DNA from: Geodermatophilus obscurus DSM 43160
Lineage (GTDB): Bacteria > Actinomycetota > Actinomycetes > Mycobacteriales > Geodermatophilaceae
NCBI RefSeq assembly: GCF_000025345.1
Contig: NC_013757.1
Coordinates: forward strand, 3,348,001 to 3,412,000
Length of the DNA stretch: 64,000 nt
Direction: 5' to 3'
The translations under genes were made by a program, and so were the position numbers. The notes under the pieces were generated by a model. That model was not told the DNA's origin, made no database searches, and saw nothing but the letters and a program-made list of their open reading frames with translations. Of the stretch, positions 8,144-18,723 are shown piece by piece. Position 1 is the stretch's first letter. Every line of letters starts with the position of its first letter.

Positions 8144-10882
8144 TCAGTGGGCGGCCTCGTCCCAGGTCCGGCCGAAGCCGACCGAGACCTCCAACGGCAC
8201 CGAGAGCTGCGCGGCACCGGCCATCTCGCGGCGCACCAGGGTCTCCAGCGCCTCCCGCTCCCCGGGCGCCACCTCGAGCACGAGCTCGTCGTGCACCTGC
8301 AGCAGCATCCGCGAGCGCAGCCCCTCGTCGGCGATGGCCTGCTCCACCCGCAGCATGGCCACCTTGATGACGTCGGCCGCCGACCCCTGGATGGGGGCGT
8401 TGAGCGCCATCCGCTCGGCCATCTGGCGCCGCTGCCCGTTGTCGCTGGTGAGGTCGGGCAGGTAGCGGCGGCGGCCCAGCGTCGTCTCGGTGTAGCCGGT
8501 CTGCCGGGCGTCGTCGACCACGCCGTCGAGGTACTCCCGGATCCCGCCGAAGCGCTCGAAGTAGGCGTGCATCTGCTCGCGCGCCTCCTCGACGGAGATG
8601 CGCAGCTGCCCGGCCAGTCCGTAGGCCGACAGCCCGTAGGCCAGGCCGTAGCTCATCGCCTTGATCCGGCGGCGCATCTCCGGGTCGACGTCCTCGATCG
8701 GGATGTCGTACGCCCGGGAGGCGACGAAGGAGTGCAGGTCCTCCCCCGACGTGAAGGCCTCGATGAGCCCCGCGTCGCCGGAGAGGTGCGCCATGATCCG
8801 CATCTCGATCTGGCTGTAGTCCGCTGTCATCAGCGACTCGTGGCCGGAGCCGACGACGAACGCCTGCCGGATCCGCCGGCCCTCCGCGGTGCGGATCGGG
8901 ATGTTCTGCAGGTTCGGGTCGATCGAGGACAGCCGGCCGGTGGCGGCGATCGTCTGCTGGAACGTCGTGTGGATCCGCCCGCCGTCGTCGACCATGGGGA
9001 TCAGGCCGTCGATGACGGTGCGCAGCCGGGTGACGTCGCGGTGCCGGAGCAGGTGCTCGAGGAACGGGTGGCCGGTCTGCGCCAGCAGGTTGGTCAGTGC
9101 CTCGGCGTCGGTCGTGTAGCCGGACTTGATCTTCTTGGTCTTGGGCAGGCCCAGCTCGTCGAAGAGCACCGCCTGCAGCTGCTTGGGCGAGCCGAGGTTC
9201 ACCTCGCGGCCGATGACCGCGTAGGCCTCGGCGGCCGCGGCGGCCACGCCGTCGGCGAACTCGCGCTGCAGCTCGTGCAGGAAGTCCAGGTCGGCGGCGA
9301 TGCCGCGCTGCTCCATGCGGGCGAGCACGAAGGTGAGCGGCAGCTCGATCCCGCCGAGCAGGGCGTCGCCGCCGCGCTGGCCGAGCAGGGAATCCAGCGC
9401 GTCGGAGAGGTCGTTGACCGCGACGGCCTTGAGGACGTCGGCGTGCGCGGCCTCGCGGGCGAGGTCCTCCTCCGACGGCCCCATCCCGTCGAGGGTCAGC
9501 TGGGTCTCCTCGGCGGCGGAGTCCTTCAGCTCGCGGCGCAGGTACCGGACGGCGAGGTCGGCCAGGTCGAAGGAGCGCTGCCCGGGCAGCGCCAGGTAGG
9601 CAGCCAGCGCCGTGTCGCTGACGACGCCGGCGAGGTCCCAGCCGCGTGCCCAGACGGCCAGCAGCGGGCCCTTGACCTCGTGCACGACCTTTTGTGCGTC
9701 CGGGTCGGCCAGCCAGTCGGCCAGCGCCTGCTCGTCGACGGCGTCGAGGCCGGGGCCCAGGTCGACGAAGGTGGCGTGGTCGTCGCCGCCAGCGAGCGCG
9801 ATGCCGGTCAGCTCACCGGTGCCCCGGCCCCACGTGCCCCGGAAGATGATGCCGGTGCGGCTGGTGCGCGCGTGCTGGTCCAGCCAGGCGCCCAGCCCGC
9901 CGGCGGGCACCTCGTCGTCGGCGACGTCGAAGCCGCCCTCGGCCTCCGGCTCGGCGCTGGTGAGCGTGGCGAAGAGCCGGTCGCGCAGCACCCGGAACTG
10001 CAGGTTGTCGAAGAGGGTGTGCACCTCGTTGCGGTCCCAGGCGCGAACGGCGAGGTCCGCCGGGCCGAGCTCCAGCGGCACGGCACGGTCGAGCTCGGTC
10101 AGCCGCCGGTTCTGCAGCACCGAGGACAGGTGCTCGCGCAGCTTCTCGCCGACCTTGCCCTTCACGGTGTCGACCTGGTCGACCAGGGCGTCGAGCGAGC
10201 CGTACTCCCGGACCCACTTGGCCGCCGTCTTCTCCCCGACGCTCGGGATGCTCGGCAGGTTGTCGCTGGGGTCGCCCCGCAGTGCCGCGAAGTCGGGGTA
10301 CTGCGCCGGCGACAGGCCGTACTTGGCCTCGACCTCCTCCGGCGTGAACCGGGTCAGGTCGGAGACGCCCTTGCGCGGGTAGAGCACGGTGACGTGCTCG
10401 TTGACCAGCTGCAGGGCGTCGCGGTCGCCGGTGCAGATGAGCACGTCCATGCCCTGCTCGACGGCCGCCACGGTGAGGGTGGCGATGACGTCGTCGGCCT
10501 CGTAGCCCTCGGCGGTGATGACCGGGACGTGCAGTGCGGCCAGCACCTCCTGGATGAGGCTGACCTGACCGCGGAAGTCGGTCGGGCTCTCGCTGCGGTT
10601 GGCCTTGTACTCCGCGTAGATCTCGTTGCGGAAGGTCTTGCGGCCCACGTCGAAGGCGACCGCCACGTGCGTCGGCTGCTCGTCGCGGAGCACGTTGATC
10701 AGCATCGAGGTGAAGCCGTAGACCGCGTTGGTCGGCTGCCCGGTCGTCGTCGAGAAGTTCTCGACCGGCAGGGCGAAGAAGGCGCGGTAGGCCAGCGAGT
10801 GCCCGTCGAGCAGCAGCAGCCGCGGGCGGCCCCCCGGGTCGGTGGGGGCGGTGGGCGCTGAGGTGGCAACCGGAGCGGACAT
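8144..10882 (-). CDS. polA: DNA polymerase I
   Basis: A 912-residue family A polymerase for gap filling and RNA-primer removal. The N-terminal 5'-nuclease domain (about 20-300) includes LLLDGHSLAYRAFFALP and ICTGDRDALQLV. The middle region is the degenerate 3'-5' exonuclease-like domain. The C-terminal polymerase domain carries motif A (MTADYSQIEMRI), motif B (RRIKAMSYGLAYGLSAYGL) and motif C (LLQVHDELVLEV). ATG 10882 is preceded by a divergent 146-base region containing repeat E2. The 29 codons open upstream of it lie within E2 and are rejected. Confidence 0.98.
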   Translation of the reverse strand: MSAPVATSAPTAPTDPGGRPRLLLLDGHSLAYRAFFALPVENFSTTTGQPTNAVYGFTSMLINVLRDEQPTHVAVAFDVGRKTFRNEIYAEYKANRSESPTDFRGQVSLIQEVLAALHVPVITAEGYEADDVIATLTVAAVEQGMDVLICTGDRDALQLVNEHVTVLYPRKGVSDLTRFTPEEVEAKYGLSPAQYPDFAALRGDPSDNLPSIPSVGEKTAAKWVREYGSLDALVDQVDTVKGKVGEKLREHLSSVLQNRRLTELDRAVPLELGPADLAVRAWDRNEVHTLFDNLQFRVLRDRLFATLTSAEPEAEGGFDVADDEVPAGGLGAWLDQHARTSRTGIIFRGTWGRGTGELTGIALAGGDDHATFVDLGPGLDAVDEQALADWLADPDAQKVVHEVKGPLLAVWARGWDLAGVVSDTALAAYLALPGQRSFDLADLAVRYLRRELKDSAAEETQLTLDGMGPSEEDLAREAAHADVLKAVAVNDLSDALDSLLGQRGGDALLGGIELPLTFVLARMEQRGIAADLDFLHELQREFADGVAAAAAEAYAVIGREVNLGSPKQLQAVLFDELGLPKTKKIKSGYTTDAEALTNLLAQTGHPFLEHLLRHRDVTRLRTVIDGLIPMVDDGGRIHTTFQQTIAATGRLSSIDPNLQNIPIRTAEGRRIRQAFVVGSGHESLMTADYSQIEMRIMAHLSGDAGLIEAFTSGEDLHSFVASRAYDIPIEDVDPEMRRRIKAMSYGLAYGLSAYGLAGQLRISVEEAREQMHAYFERFGGIREYLDGVVDDARQTGYTETTLGRRRYLPDLTSDNGQRRQMAERMALNAPIQGSAADVIKVAMLRVEQAIADEGLRSRMLLQVHDELVLEVAPGEREALETLVRREMAGAAQLSVPLEVSVGFGRTWDEAAH

Positions 10883-10895
10883 CGCCGCCGATCCT

Positions 10896-10990
10896 AGAAG
10901 GACCCCCTTCCTCCCCTCCCCTCGCGAGCTCGGGGTGGGCCCGGGAAGGGGGCCGTTCCAGTACGTCACCGGGCTCGCGGCGGGACCTGC
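10896..10990. repeat. Palindromic intergenic repeat E2
   Basis: Arms around GGACCCCCTTCC (10900-10911) and GGGAAGGGGGCC (10943-10954) flank a CTCGCGAGCTCGGGG core. It extends rightwards into GTACGTCACCGGGCTCGCGG, a second module that is also present in inverse orientation near 58331-58357. This copy is unusual in lying between divergent gene starts (polA and a thioesterase); most others lie at 3' ends. Confidence 0.65.
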
Positions 10991-11028
10991 GGTGGGGCCG
11001 TCGCGCGGGCGCTGGCTACGGTGCCGGG

Positions 11029-11433
11029 GTGACCGTGGACCGCCCCGCCTGGCTCGACGCCGGGCAGATGAGCCCGCTGGACGACAAGCTGGGCATCCGG
11101 ATCACCGACTTCGACCCCGACCACGTGGTCGCGACGATGCCGGTCGACGGCAACCAGCAGCCGTTCGGGCTGCTGCACGGTGGGGCGACCTGCTCGCTGG
11201 TCGAGACCGTCGGGTCCTGGGCCGCGGCGCTGGGCGCCGGCCCGGACCGGCAGGCCGTCGGGGTCGAGCTGAACGTGAGCTACCTGAGGGCGGCCACCGA
11301 GGGCGTCGTCACCGCCGTCGCCACGCCGGTCCGCCGTGGCCGGACGCTGGCCACCTTCACCATCGAGGTCACCGACGAGCAGGGCCGCGGAACCGCCACC
11401 GCCCGCCTCACCTGCATGCTGCTGGCGGCTTGA
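11029..11433 (+). CDS. PaaI-family hotdog-fold thioesterase
   Basis: A 134-residue single-hotdog protein expected to hydrolyse acyl- or aryl-CoA thioesters in the cytosol. It contains the family signature PFGLLHGGATCSLVETVGSWAA (HGG at 50-52, active-site-type glutamate 59) and a C-terminal beta strand RLTCMLL. The GTG start fits the family N-terminus. It is divergent from polA and runs towards the broken acetyltransferase, with repeat E3 between them. Confidence 0.9.
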   Translation: MTVDRPAWLDAGQMSPLDDKLGIRITDFDPDHVVATMPVDGNQQPFGLLHGGATCSLVETVGSWAAALGAGPDRQAVGVELNVSYLRAATEGVVTAVATPVRRGRTLATFTIEVTDEQGRGTATARLTCMLLAA

Positions 11434-11435
11434 TC

Positions 11436-11495
11436 GGCCCTCCTGCAGGGTCCCGCCGCGAGCCTGCGAGTGGCGGGGGCAGAAGGGGCCTTTTT
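11436..11495. repeat. Palindromic intergenic repeat E3 with T tract
   Basis: Arms GGCCCTCCTGC (11436-11446) and GCAGAAGGGGCC (11479-11490) flank a GCGAGCCTGCGAG core, followed by TTTTT at 11491-11495. In form it is an intrinsic terminator for the thioesterase gene. The stop codon of the opposing acetyltransferase reading frame lies at its right edge. Confidence 0.7.
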
Positions 11496-12136
11496 CAGCC
11501 GTCGGCGGCGTCGAGCAGCGGCAACAGCCGGGCCTGCGCACGACGGCGCAACGGCGGACGACGCGGCACCGGGACGGTCCCCCGCCGCGCTGCCAGGCGG
11601 CGAGCGTCCGCGCGAGGGTCTCCCGCGGCACGATCCGCCGGGTGGTCAGCGGCGCGAACCCCATCCGCGCGAAGAACCGCTGCCGCTCGGCCTCGTGCCC
11701 GCCGACGGCGTCGACGACGTGCGCGGCACCCACCGAAGACGCGTACGCCACCGCGGCCGCGAGCAGCGCCGCACCGGCGCCGCACCGGAGGTGGTCGCGG
11801 TGGACGACGAGGTCGTCGACGGTCACCTGCGGCAGGCCGAGGACCACCGACAGCGGGTCGACGCCGAGCACGGCCAGGCCCACGGTCACCTCCCCGCTGC
11901 CCGCACCGCCGTCCGGGGCGTTCGGGCCGGGCAGCACGGCGAGCACCACGCGGTGCGCCGGGTCGGCGAGCAGCCGGCGGAAGCCGGCGGCGGCCGCGGA
12001 CCCGGGTCTGACCGGTCAGCACCCCCTCGGCGTGCGCCTCGGCGCGGTGCTGGCGCACCAGGGTGAGGACGGCGGGCAGGTCAGCGGGACGCGCGGCGCG
12101 CGTCGTGACGCGGCACCGGGAACCGGGAACCGACAC
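11495..12136 (-). pseudogene. Frameshifted GNAT-family N-acetyltransferase
   Basis: The N-terminus (GTG 12136, behind GGAGG) reads TTRAARPADLPAVLTLV, then homology jumps to another frame near 12018: GSAAAAGFRRLLADPAHRVV and GLPQVTVDDLVVHRDHLRC, then a GAGAALL acetyl-CoA-binding region and ERQRFFARMGFAPLT. A second jump back near 11560-11590 gives an arginine-rich tail ending at the stop at 11495. An intact gene would make a GNAT of about 210 residues. As sequenced no single frame does so. Decay and sequence error are both possible. Confidence 0.7.
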
Positions 12137-12240
12137 CGGGCCTCCCTGGACGGTGGCCGGAGCGTGCACCCGACGACCCGGTGATCACGACGGCGCGCCG
12201 CCCGTGGGACGGGCGGGACGGGTGCGGCGTGTCGCGGACA

Positions 12241-12292
12241 GGTAACAGCTGGGCGGCGAGGACGTCGAACCGCAACACCGCTGGGTTACCGT
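12241..12292 (+). promoter_or_regulatory. Candidate liv promoter with inverted repeat
   Basis: GGTAAC (12241-12246) and GTTACC (12285-12290) form a spaced inverted repeat, and TACCGT (12287-12292) is a plausible -10, which would place the start of transcription about 25 bases before the livH GTG. The -35 is weak. Seen by eye only. Confidence 0.35.
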
Positions 12293-12323
12293 CCCCCGTC
12301 ATGCACAGAGCCAGGGAGGTCGA

Positions 12324-13694
12324 GTGACGCACGCGCCAGGCCGTGTACCGGGACGCGGTGCACCCAGGGGACCCGCCCCTGCCCGGCACCGGTCCGCACG
12401 GGGATCCCGTGCAACCGGTGGCCGGATGCTGCTCCGTCTGCTCCTGCTGACCGTCCTCGGCGGCCTCGCCCTCACGCTGGCACCCGGCGCCGCGTCGGCA
12501 CAGACCGAGCCCGCGGGCACCGAGCAGGTGTCGGGCACCCTGCGGACCAACGCCAGCGGGCCGATCGAGGGCGTGGAGGTGGTCGTCACGACCGCCGACG
12601 GCGCCGAGGTCGAGACCGCGGAGACCGACGAGAACGGCCAGTGGGCGGTGCCGCTGCCCGGTCCGGGTCAGTACACCGTCACCATCGACGCCGAGGACCT
12701 GCCCGAGGGCGTGGTGCTCACCGGGGAGAACACACGCACCGTCACCGTCGACGCCGGCCGCAACCAGGGCGTGATCATCGCGCTCAGCGACGGCAGCCGG
12801 GAGGCCGGCGGCGGCACGGTCCGCTGGGTCCAGCTGCTCGTCGAGGGCCTGCGCTTCGGCCTGCTGATCGCCATGGCGGCGGTCGGACTCTCACTGATCT
12901 TCGGCACCACCGGACTGACCAACTTCGCGCACGGCGAGCTCGTCACCATCGGCGCGATCGCCGCGTGGTTCATCAACGTCCAGGGCGGCGTACCGCTGGT
13001 CCCGGCCGCACTGATCGCCATGGTGATCGGTGCGGGGGTCGGGGCGCTCAACGAGCTGGCGATCTGGCGGCCGCTGCGCCGGCGCGGCACCGGTCTGGTC
13101 GCCGCGCTGGTCATCTCGATCGGCCTGTCGCTGCTGCTGCGCTACCTGTACCAGATCATCTTCGGCGGCGGCTCGGAGGCCTACGCCGACTACCGGGGCC
13201 AGCGGGCGGTCGACTACGGCGCGTTCACCATGACGAACGCCGACCTGTCGTCGATCGTCATCGCGCTGGTCGTCCTGCTGCTGGTGGCGGTCATGCTGCA
13301 GCGCACCAAGATCGGCAAGGCGATGCGGGCGGTCGCCGACAACCGCGACCTCGCGGCGTCCTCGGGCATCAACGTCAACCGGGTGATCCTGGTGGTCTGG
13401 ATGATGGGCGGCGCGCTCGCGGCCCTCGGCGGCGTCCTGCTCGGCCTCTCCGACGAGGTGCAGTGGGACATGGGTTTCCGGCTGCTGCTGCTCATGTTCG
13501 CCGGGGTCACCCTCGGCGGTCTCGGCACCGCCTACGGCGCCCTCGTGGGCAGCATCGTGGTGGGTGTCTTCGTCCAGATGTCGACGCTGGTCATCCCGAA
13601 CGACGTCAAGTACGTCGGCGGGCTGCTCCTGCTGATCGTCATCCTGATCGTGCGGCCGCAGGGCATCCTCGGCAGCCGGGTGAGAGTGGGCTGA
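12324..13694 (+). CDS. livH: LivH-type permease with N-terminal secreted beta-sandwich domain
   Basis: A 456-residue membrane protein of a branched-chain amino-acid ABC importer. Residues 166-456 are a normal LivH permease (LSLIFGTTGLTNFAHGELVT, then MRAVADNRDLAASSGIN, C-terminal VRPQGILGSRV). Ahead of it are an arginine-rich leader, a signal-peptide-like hydrophobic stretch (35-59, ending ASAQ) and a domain at about 67-153 with repeated VSGTL and DENGQWAVPLPGPGQYTVTI strands, like carboxypeptidase-regulatory or SpaA folds. GTG 12324 has AGGGAGG 5-11 bases upstream. Typical LivH is about 290 residues, so this is a fusion. First gene of livHMGF. Confidence 0.9.
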   Translation: MTHAPGRVPGRGAPRGPAPARHRSARGSRATGGRMLLRLLLLTVLGGLALTLAPGAASAQTEPAGTEQVSGTLRTNASGPIEGVEVVVTTADGAEVETAETDENGQWAVPLPGPGQYTVTIDAEDLPEGVVLTGENTRTVTVDAGRNQGVIIALSDGSREAGGGTVRWVQLLVEGLRFGLLIAMAAVGLSLIFGTTGLTNFAHGELVTIGAIAAWFINVQGGVPLVPAALIAMVIGAGVGALNELAIWRPLRRRGTGLVAALVISIGLSLLLRYLYQIIFGGGSEAYADYRGQRAVDYGAFTMTNADLSSIVIALVVLLLVAVMLQRTKIGKAMRAVADNRDLAASSGINVNRVILVVWMMGGALAALGGVLLGLSDEVQWDMGFRLLLLMFAGVTLGGLGTAYGALVGSIVVGVFVQMSTLVIPNDVKYVGGLLLLIVILIVRPQGILGSRVRVG

Positions 13695-13697
13695 ACG

Positions 13698-14685
13698 ATG
13701 GGTGAGCTGGTCGACGCCCTGGCCGTCGCGCTCAAGGCCGGCCTGGGCTTCCAGGCCGTCTTCCTCGCGCTGCTGGCCATCGGCATCAACGTGCAGTTCG
13801 GCTACGCCGGGCTGCTGAACTTCGGGCAGATCGCCTTCGCGATGCTCGGCGGCTACGGCATCGCCATCTCGGTGAGCCAGTGGGGCCTCGACTTCTGGGT
13901 GGGCGTGGCCGTCGGGATCCTCGCCGCCGTCGTCCTCGCGCTGCTGCTGGGTCTGCCGACCCTGCGGCTGCGTGCCGACTACCTGGCCATCGCGACGATC
14001 GCGGCGGCCGAGGGGCTGCGGCTGCTGTTCCGCTCGGTGTCGGCGACCCCCGTTACCAACGGCACCCGCGGGCTGTCCGGCTTCAATGCCGACTTCGTGG
14101 CCCTGGCGCCGTGGGACACCGCCCGCCGCTACGGCATCCTCGGCACCCAGTGGAGCGGCGCCGAGCTGTGGGTGACCGTGGTCGGGTGGGTCCTCGTCGC
14201 GCTGTCCTGCTTGCTCATCTGGCTGCTGATGCGCAGCCCCTGGGGCCGGGTGGTGAAGTCCATCCGCGAGGACGAGGACGCCGTGCGTTCGCTCGGTAAG
14301 AACGTCTACGTCTACAAGATGCAGGCACTGGTCCTCGGCGGTGTGCTCGGCGCCCTGGGCGGCATGGTGTATGCCCTCGGCACCGCGTCGGCCAACCCCG
14401 ACCAGTACCAGAACGCCAACACCTTCCTGGCCTACGCGGCGCTGATCCTCGGCGGCGCGGCCCGCGTCCTCGGTCCGGTCGTTGGCTCGATGCTGATGTT
14501 CTTCATCATCCAGTTCGCCGACACCGGCCTGCGTACGCTGATCGGCAACGGGGTCATCCCCGAGGACCTGCTCTCGGCGACCGACGTGGCTCAGCTCCGG
14601 TTCGTGCTGATCGGGCTCGGACTCATGCTGCTGCTGGTCTTCCGACCGCAGGGCATCTTCGGTGACCGACGAGAGGTGATGCTCG

Positions 14686-14696
<11 letters not shown>
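13698..14696 (+). CDS. livM: LivM-type branched-chain amino-acid ABC permease
   Basis: A 332-residue permease with about nine hydrophobic segments and LivM signatures: INVQFGYAGLLNFGQIAFAM near residue 30, LRLRADYLAIATIAAAE near 90, the cytoplasmic loop MRSPWGRVVKSIREDEDAV that contacts the ATPase, and a C-terminal FRPQGIFGDRRE. It starts three bases after livH and overlaps the start of livG by 11 bases, consistent with one transcript. Together with LivH it forms the transmembrane channel. Confidence 0.95.
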
Positions 14697-16610
<1,914 letters not shown>

Positions 16611-16611
16611 A

Positions 16612-16725
16612 GGAGGGCCACCCTTCCCCCCGTGCCTCGGAGAAGGACCCCGTCCTCCCCACCCCTCGCAGGCTCGGGGAGGGACCCGGGACGGGGCCGG
16701 CGGGTCCCTGAAGGGTGGCTGTTCC
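16612..16725. repeat. Palindromic intergenic repeat E4 (nested copy)
   Basis: Outer arms GCCACCCTTC (16617-16626) and GAAGGGTGGC (16710-16719) enclose an inner unit (16642-16698) running from GAAGGACCCCGTCCTCC through a CCTCGCAGGCTCGGGG core to CCCGGGACGGGGCC. The inner unit is nearly identical to repeat E5. E4 lies between the convergent livF and substrate-binding-protein genes. Confidence 0.7.
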
Positions 16726-16738
16726 GGTAGCTCACCAC

Positions 16739-16774
16739 GACGGCGCCGGTCCCCTGCTGGGGGCCGGCGCCGTC
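16739..16774 (+). terminator. Hairpin terminator of the liv operon
   Basis: A 16-bp stem (GACGGCGCCGGTCCCC, one T-G wobble) with a TGCT loop lies 128 bases after livF. Confidence 0.7.
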
Positions 16775-17137
16775 GTGCTGGGTGGGCGGCGGGTCCGATC
16801 CGGACCCGGGGGCTGCGGTGTGGGTCCGCGGCGTCGAGCGGCGTCTCCCGCGTGCCGGCGCACGCCGCCGCGCCCGCCCGGCCGCGTCTGGCGGTGCGGG
16901 CGGACGACGGCACGCTCGTGCTGCGCGCCGACGCCGACCGGGACGGCCACTCCCCCGGCACCCCGCTCGAGCGCGACCGGGACCGGGTCGTCCGCTCCGA
17001 GGTCCCACCCGGACCGGACCGCACGGCTCATCGGCACTGCCAGGAGCGACGTCGGTGGGGCCCTCCGCCCACCGGGACCGGCCCGCCGTCCGGACGCGGA
17101 GGCCGGCACCGGCGGCGCCGACCCCGGAGACGACGAC
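16775..17137. other. 363-base gap with no recognised gene
   Basis: Open frames exist on both strands, with a proline/arginine-rich translation on the minus strand and LAVRADDGTLVLRADADRDG on the plus strand, but neither matches a family I know, and no start or ribosome site supports a gene. It may hold a decayed coding remnant. Confidence 0.3.
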
Positions 17138-17166
17138 GGCCCGGCACCCGCGAGGGGTGCCGGGCC
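17138..17166 (-). terminator. Hairpin terminator of the substrate-binding-protein gene
   Basis: A perfect 12-bp stem (GGCCCGGCACCC) with a 5-nt loop lies 25 bases beyond the stop at 17191, showing the permuted gene ends in a normal termination context. Confidence 0.7.
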
Positions 17167-17190
17167 GCTGCCCGTGCGGACGGAGCTACA

Positions 17191-18531
17191 TCAGCGCTGC
17201 GGGCCGATGCCCTGCGAGTTGAGGCTTTCGATGATGCGCGCGGACTCCTCGAAGCCGATCACCACGACGGCGTCGGGGGCGAAGTCCACCATCTGCTGGA
17301 TCTCGGCGTCGTAGTTCGCCGCCTGCGGGTCGTAGGTCAGCGTCTGGATGCTGTCCTCGGCCAGGCCCGCCGCGATCAGGTTCTCGCGGGTGTTCTCCAT
17401 CAGACCGGTGCCGTACGGGTCGTTGAGCGCCATGATCCCGACGGTGTTGTTGCCGTCGTTGATGATCAGGTCGGACAGCGCCCGGGCCTGCAGGACGTCC
17501 GGCGGGGCGGTCCGGAAGTACAGCCCGTTGTCGTTGTAGTCGGTGAACTGGTCGGACGTGTTCGCCGGCGAGAACTGGACGACGCCGGAACCGGTGATCC
17601 GGTCGATGACGGTCAGGCTGACACCCGAGGACGCGGCGCCGATGATGGCGTTGACGCCACCCTGCAGCAGACGGTCGACCGTCTGGGTGGCGGTGTCGGT
17701 CGAGGCGTCACCGGAGTCACCCTCGATCAGCTGGACCGGCTGGCCCAGCACGCCGCCGGCGGCGTTGATGTCGTTGACCGCCAGGCGGGCGCCGGCGACC
17801 TCGGGCGGGCCGAGGAAGGCGAGGTTCCCGGTCAGCGGCAGCAGGGTCCCGATCACCAACGGTTCGCTGGTGGCGCCGGGAGCGGCGTACGCCGGGCCCT
17901 CGTCGCTGGTGGCGTTGGCGCTGTCGCCGGCGAGGACGAAGTCGGTGGCGTCCTCGTCGAGCTGGTTGTCCTCGCCGAACTGCAGGATGCCGAAGCTCGC
18001 CTCAGCGGGCTCACCGGCGTCGGTGAAGCTCAGCGGGCCGGAGATGCCGTTGTAGTCGACGTTCCCACCGTTGTTGATGATCTCCAGGCAGGCCGCGAAG
18101 TCGGTGCAGGCCTCGCCGCCCACGGTCATCCCGTTGACGAACGCCTTGAAGACGTTCGCGTCGTTGGTGCCGGCCGCCTGCGCGGCGAGCGCCGTGACGA
18201 TCACCGCGTCGTAGGTCTCGCCGGCGTAGTTGTAGTCCTGCAGGTTCGGGTCGATCTCGCGCAGCCGGTCGGTGAACTCCGAGCCGAGGTCGGTGAGCGG
18301 TGTCGTGCCCTTCATGCCGGCCAGGGAGCCCGGCGCGGTGAAGGACTCACCCAGCGCGTTGCCCATGTTGCCGTCGGTGCCGTAGACGTTGACCTGTCGC
18401 TCGCCGCCGCCGGTCTCACCGGCCGCGTCGCCACCGCCGCCGGTGTCTTCGCCACCGCCGCCACAGGCGGTCAGGACGAGGAGGGCCGCGGCCGCGACGG
18501 CGGCGTTGCGCGCGAGGATGCCTGTGCGCAT
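17191..18531 (-). CDS. Branched-chain amino-acid ABC substrate-binding lipoprotein, apparently circularly permuted
   Basis: A 446-residue secreted lipoprotein: signal peptide with lipobox LTAC (C23), then a Gly-rich linker to about 44. Residues 46-200 match the C-terminal lobe of type I periplasmic binding proteins (VYGTDGNMGNALGESF, YAGETYDAVIVTALAAQAAG, CTDFAACLEIINNG, DYNGISGPLSFTDAGEP). Only after a linker (201-224) comes the N-terminal lobe (VIGTLLPLTGNLAFLGPPE at 226-244, GDSGDASTD, VVQFSPANTS, DPYGTG, PDAVVVIGFEESARII), and the protein stops at QGIGPQR, exactly where a normal homologue would continue into the C-lobe. ATG 18531 has GGGAG eight bases upstream. Convergent with livHMGF, its probable partner. 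Confidence 0.88.
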   Translation of the reverse strand: MRTGILARNAAVAAAALLVLTACGGGGEDTGGGGDAAGETGGGERQVNVYGTDGNMGNALGESFTAPGSLAGMKGTTPLTDLGSEFTDRLREIDPNLQDYNYAGETYDAVIVTALAAQAAGTNDANVFKAFVNGMTVGGEACTDFAACLEIINNGGNVDYNGISGPLSFTDAGEPAEASFGILQFGEDNQLDEDATDFVLAGDSANATSDEGPAYAAPGATSEPLVIGTLLPLTGNLAFLGPPEVAGARLAVNDINAAGGVLGQPVQLIEGDSGDASTDTATQTVDRLLQGGVNAIIGAASSGVSLTVIDRITGSGVVQFSPANTSDQFTDYNDNGLYFRTAPPDVLQARALSDLIINDGNNTVGIMALNDPYGTGLMENTRENLIAAGLAEDSIQTLTYDPQAANYDAEIQQMVDFAPDAVVVIGFEESARIIESLNSQGIGPQR

Positions 18532-18638
18532 CAAACAACTCCCACTGTGGTGTCGGTCGTGCACCCGGCCCGCCCAGGCGGGCGACCGGTCAGTGGGGGG
18601 AAGGTAGCTGCCGGATCCGGAGGTGGAGCAGGGGTCGG

Positions 18639-18659
18639 CACGACCGTGATCAGGTCGTG
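18639..18659. promoter_or_regulatory. Inverted repeat upstream of the substrate-binding-protein gene
   Basis: CACGACC and GGTCGTG are 7-bp arms around a 7-base centre (GTGATCA), about 108 bases upstream of the ATG. The size and symmetry suit a dimeric repressor. No regulator can be named. Confidence 0.35.
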
Positions 18660-18723
18660 ACCTGTCGGATCCCGACTCGTCACACGGCGTGTCGGACGCG
18701 CGACCAGGATCACACCTCAGGCG

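Noticed and set aside
7928..10861. A 977-codon plus-strand open frame antisense to polA
   Set aside because: Shadow of polA; composition is typical of antisense frames in high-GC DNA.
18531..18564. Upstream GTG start for the substrate-binding protein
   Set aside because: It adds 11 polar residues before the signal peptide and lacks a ribosome site, while ATG 18531 has GGGAG at good spacing.
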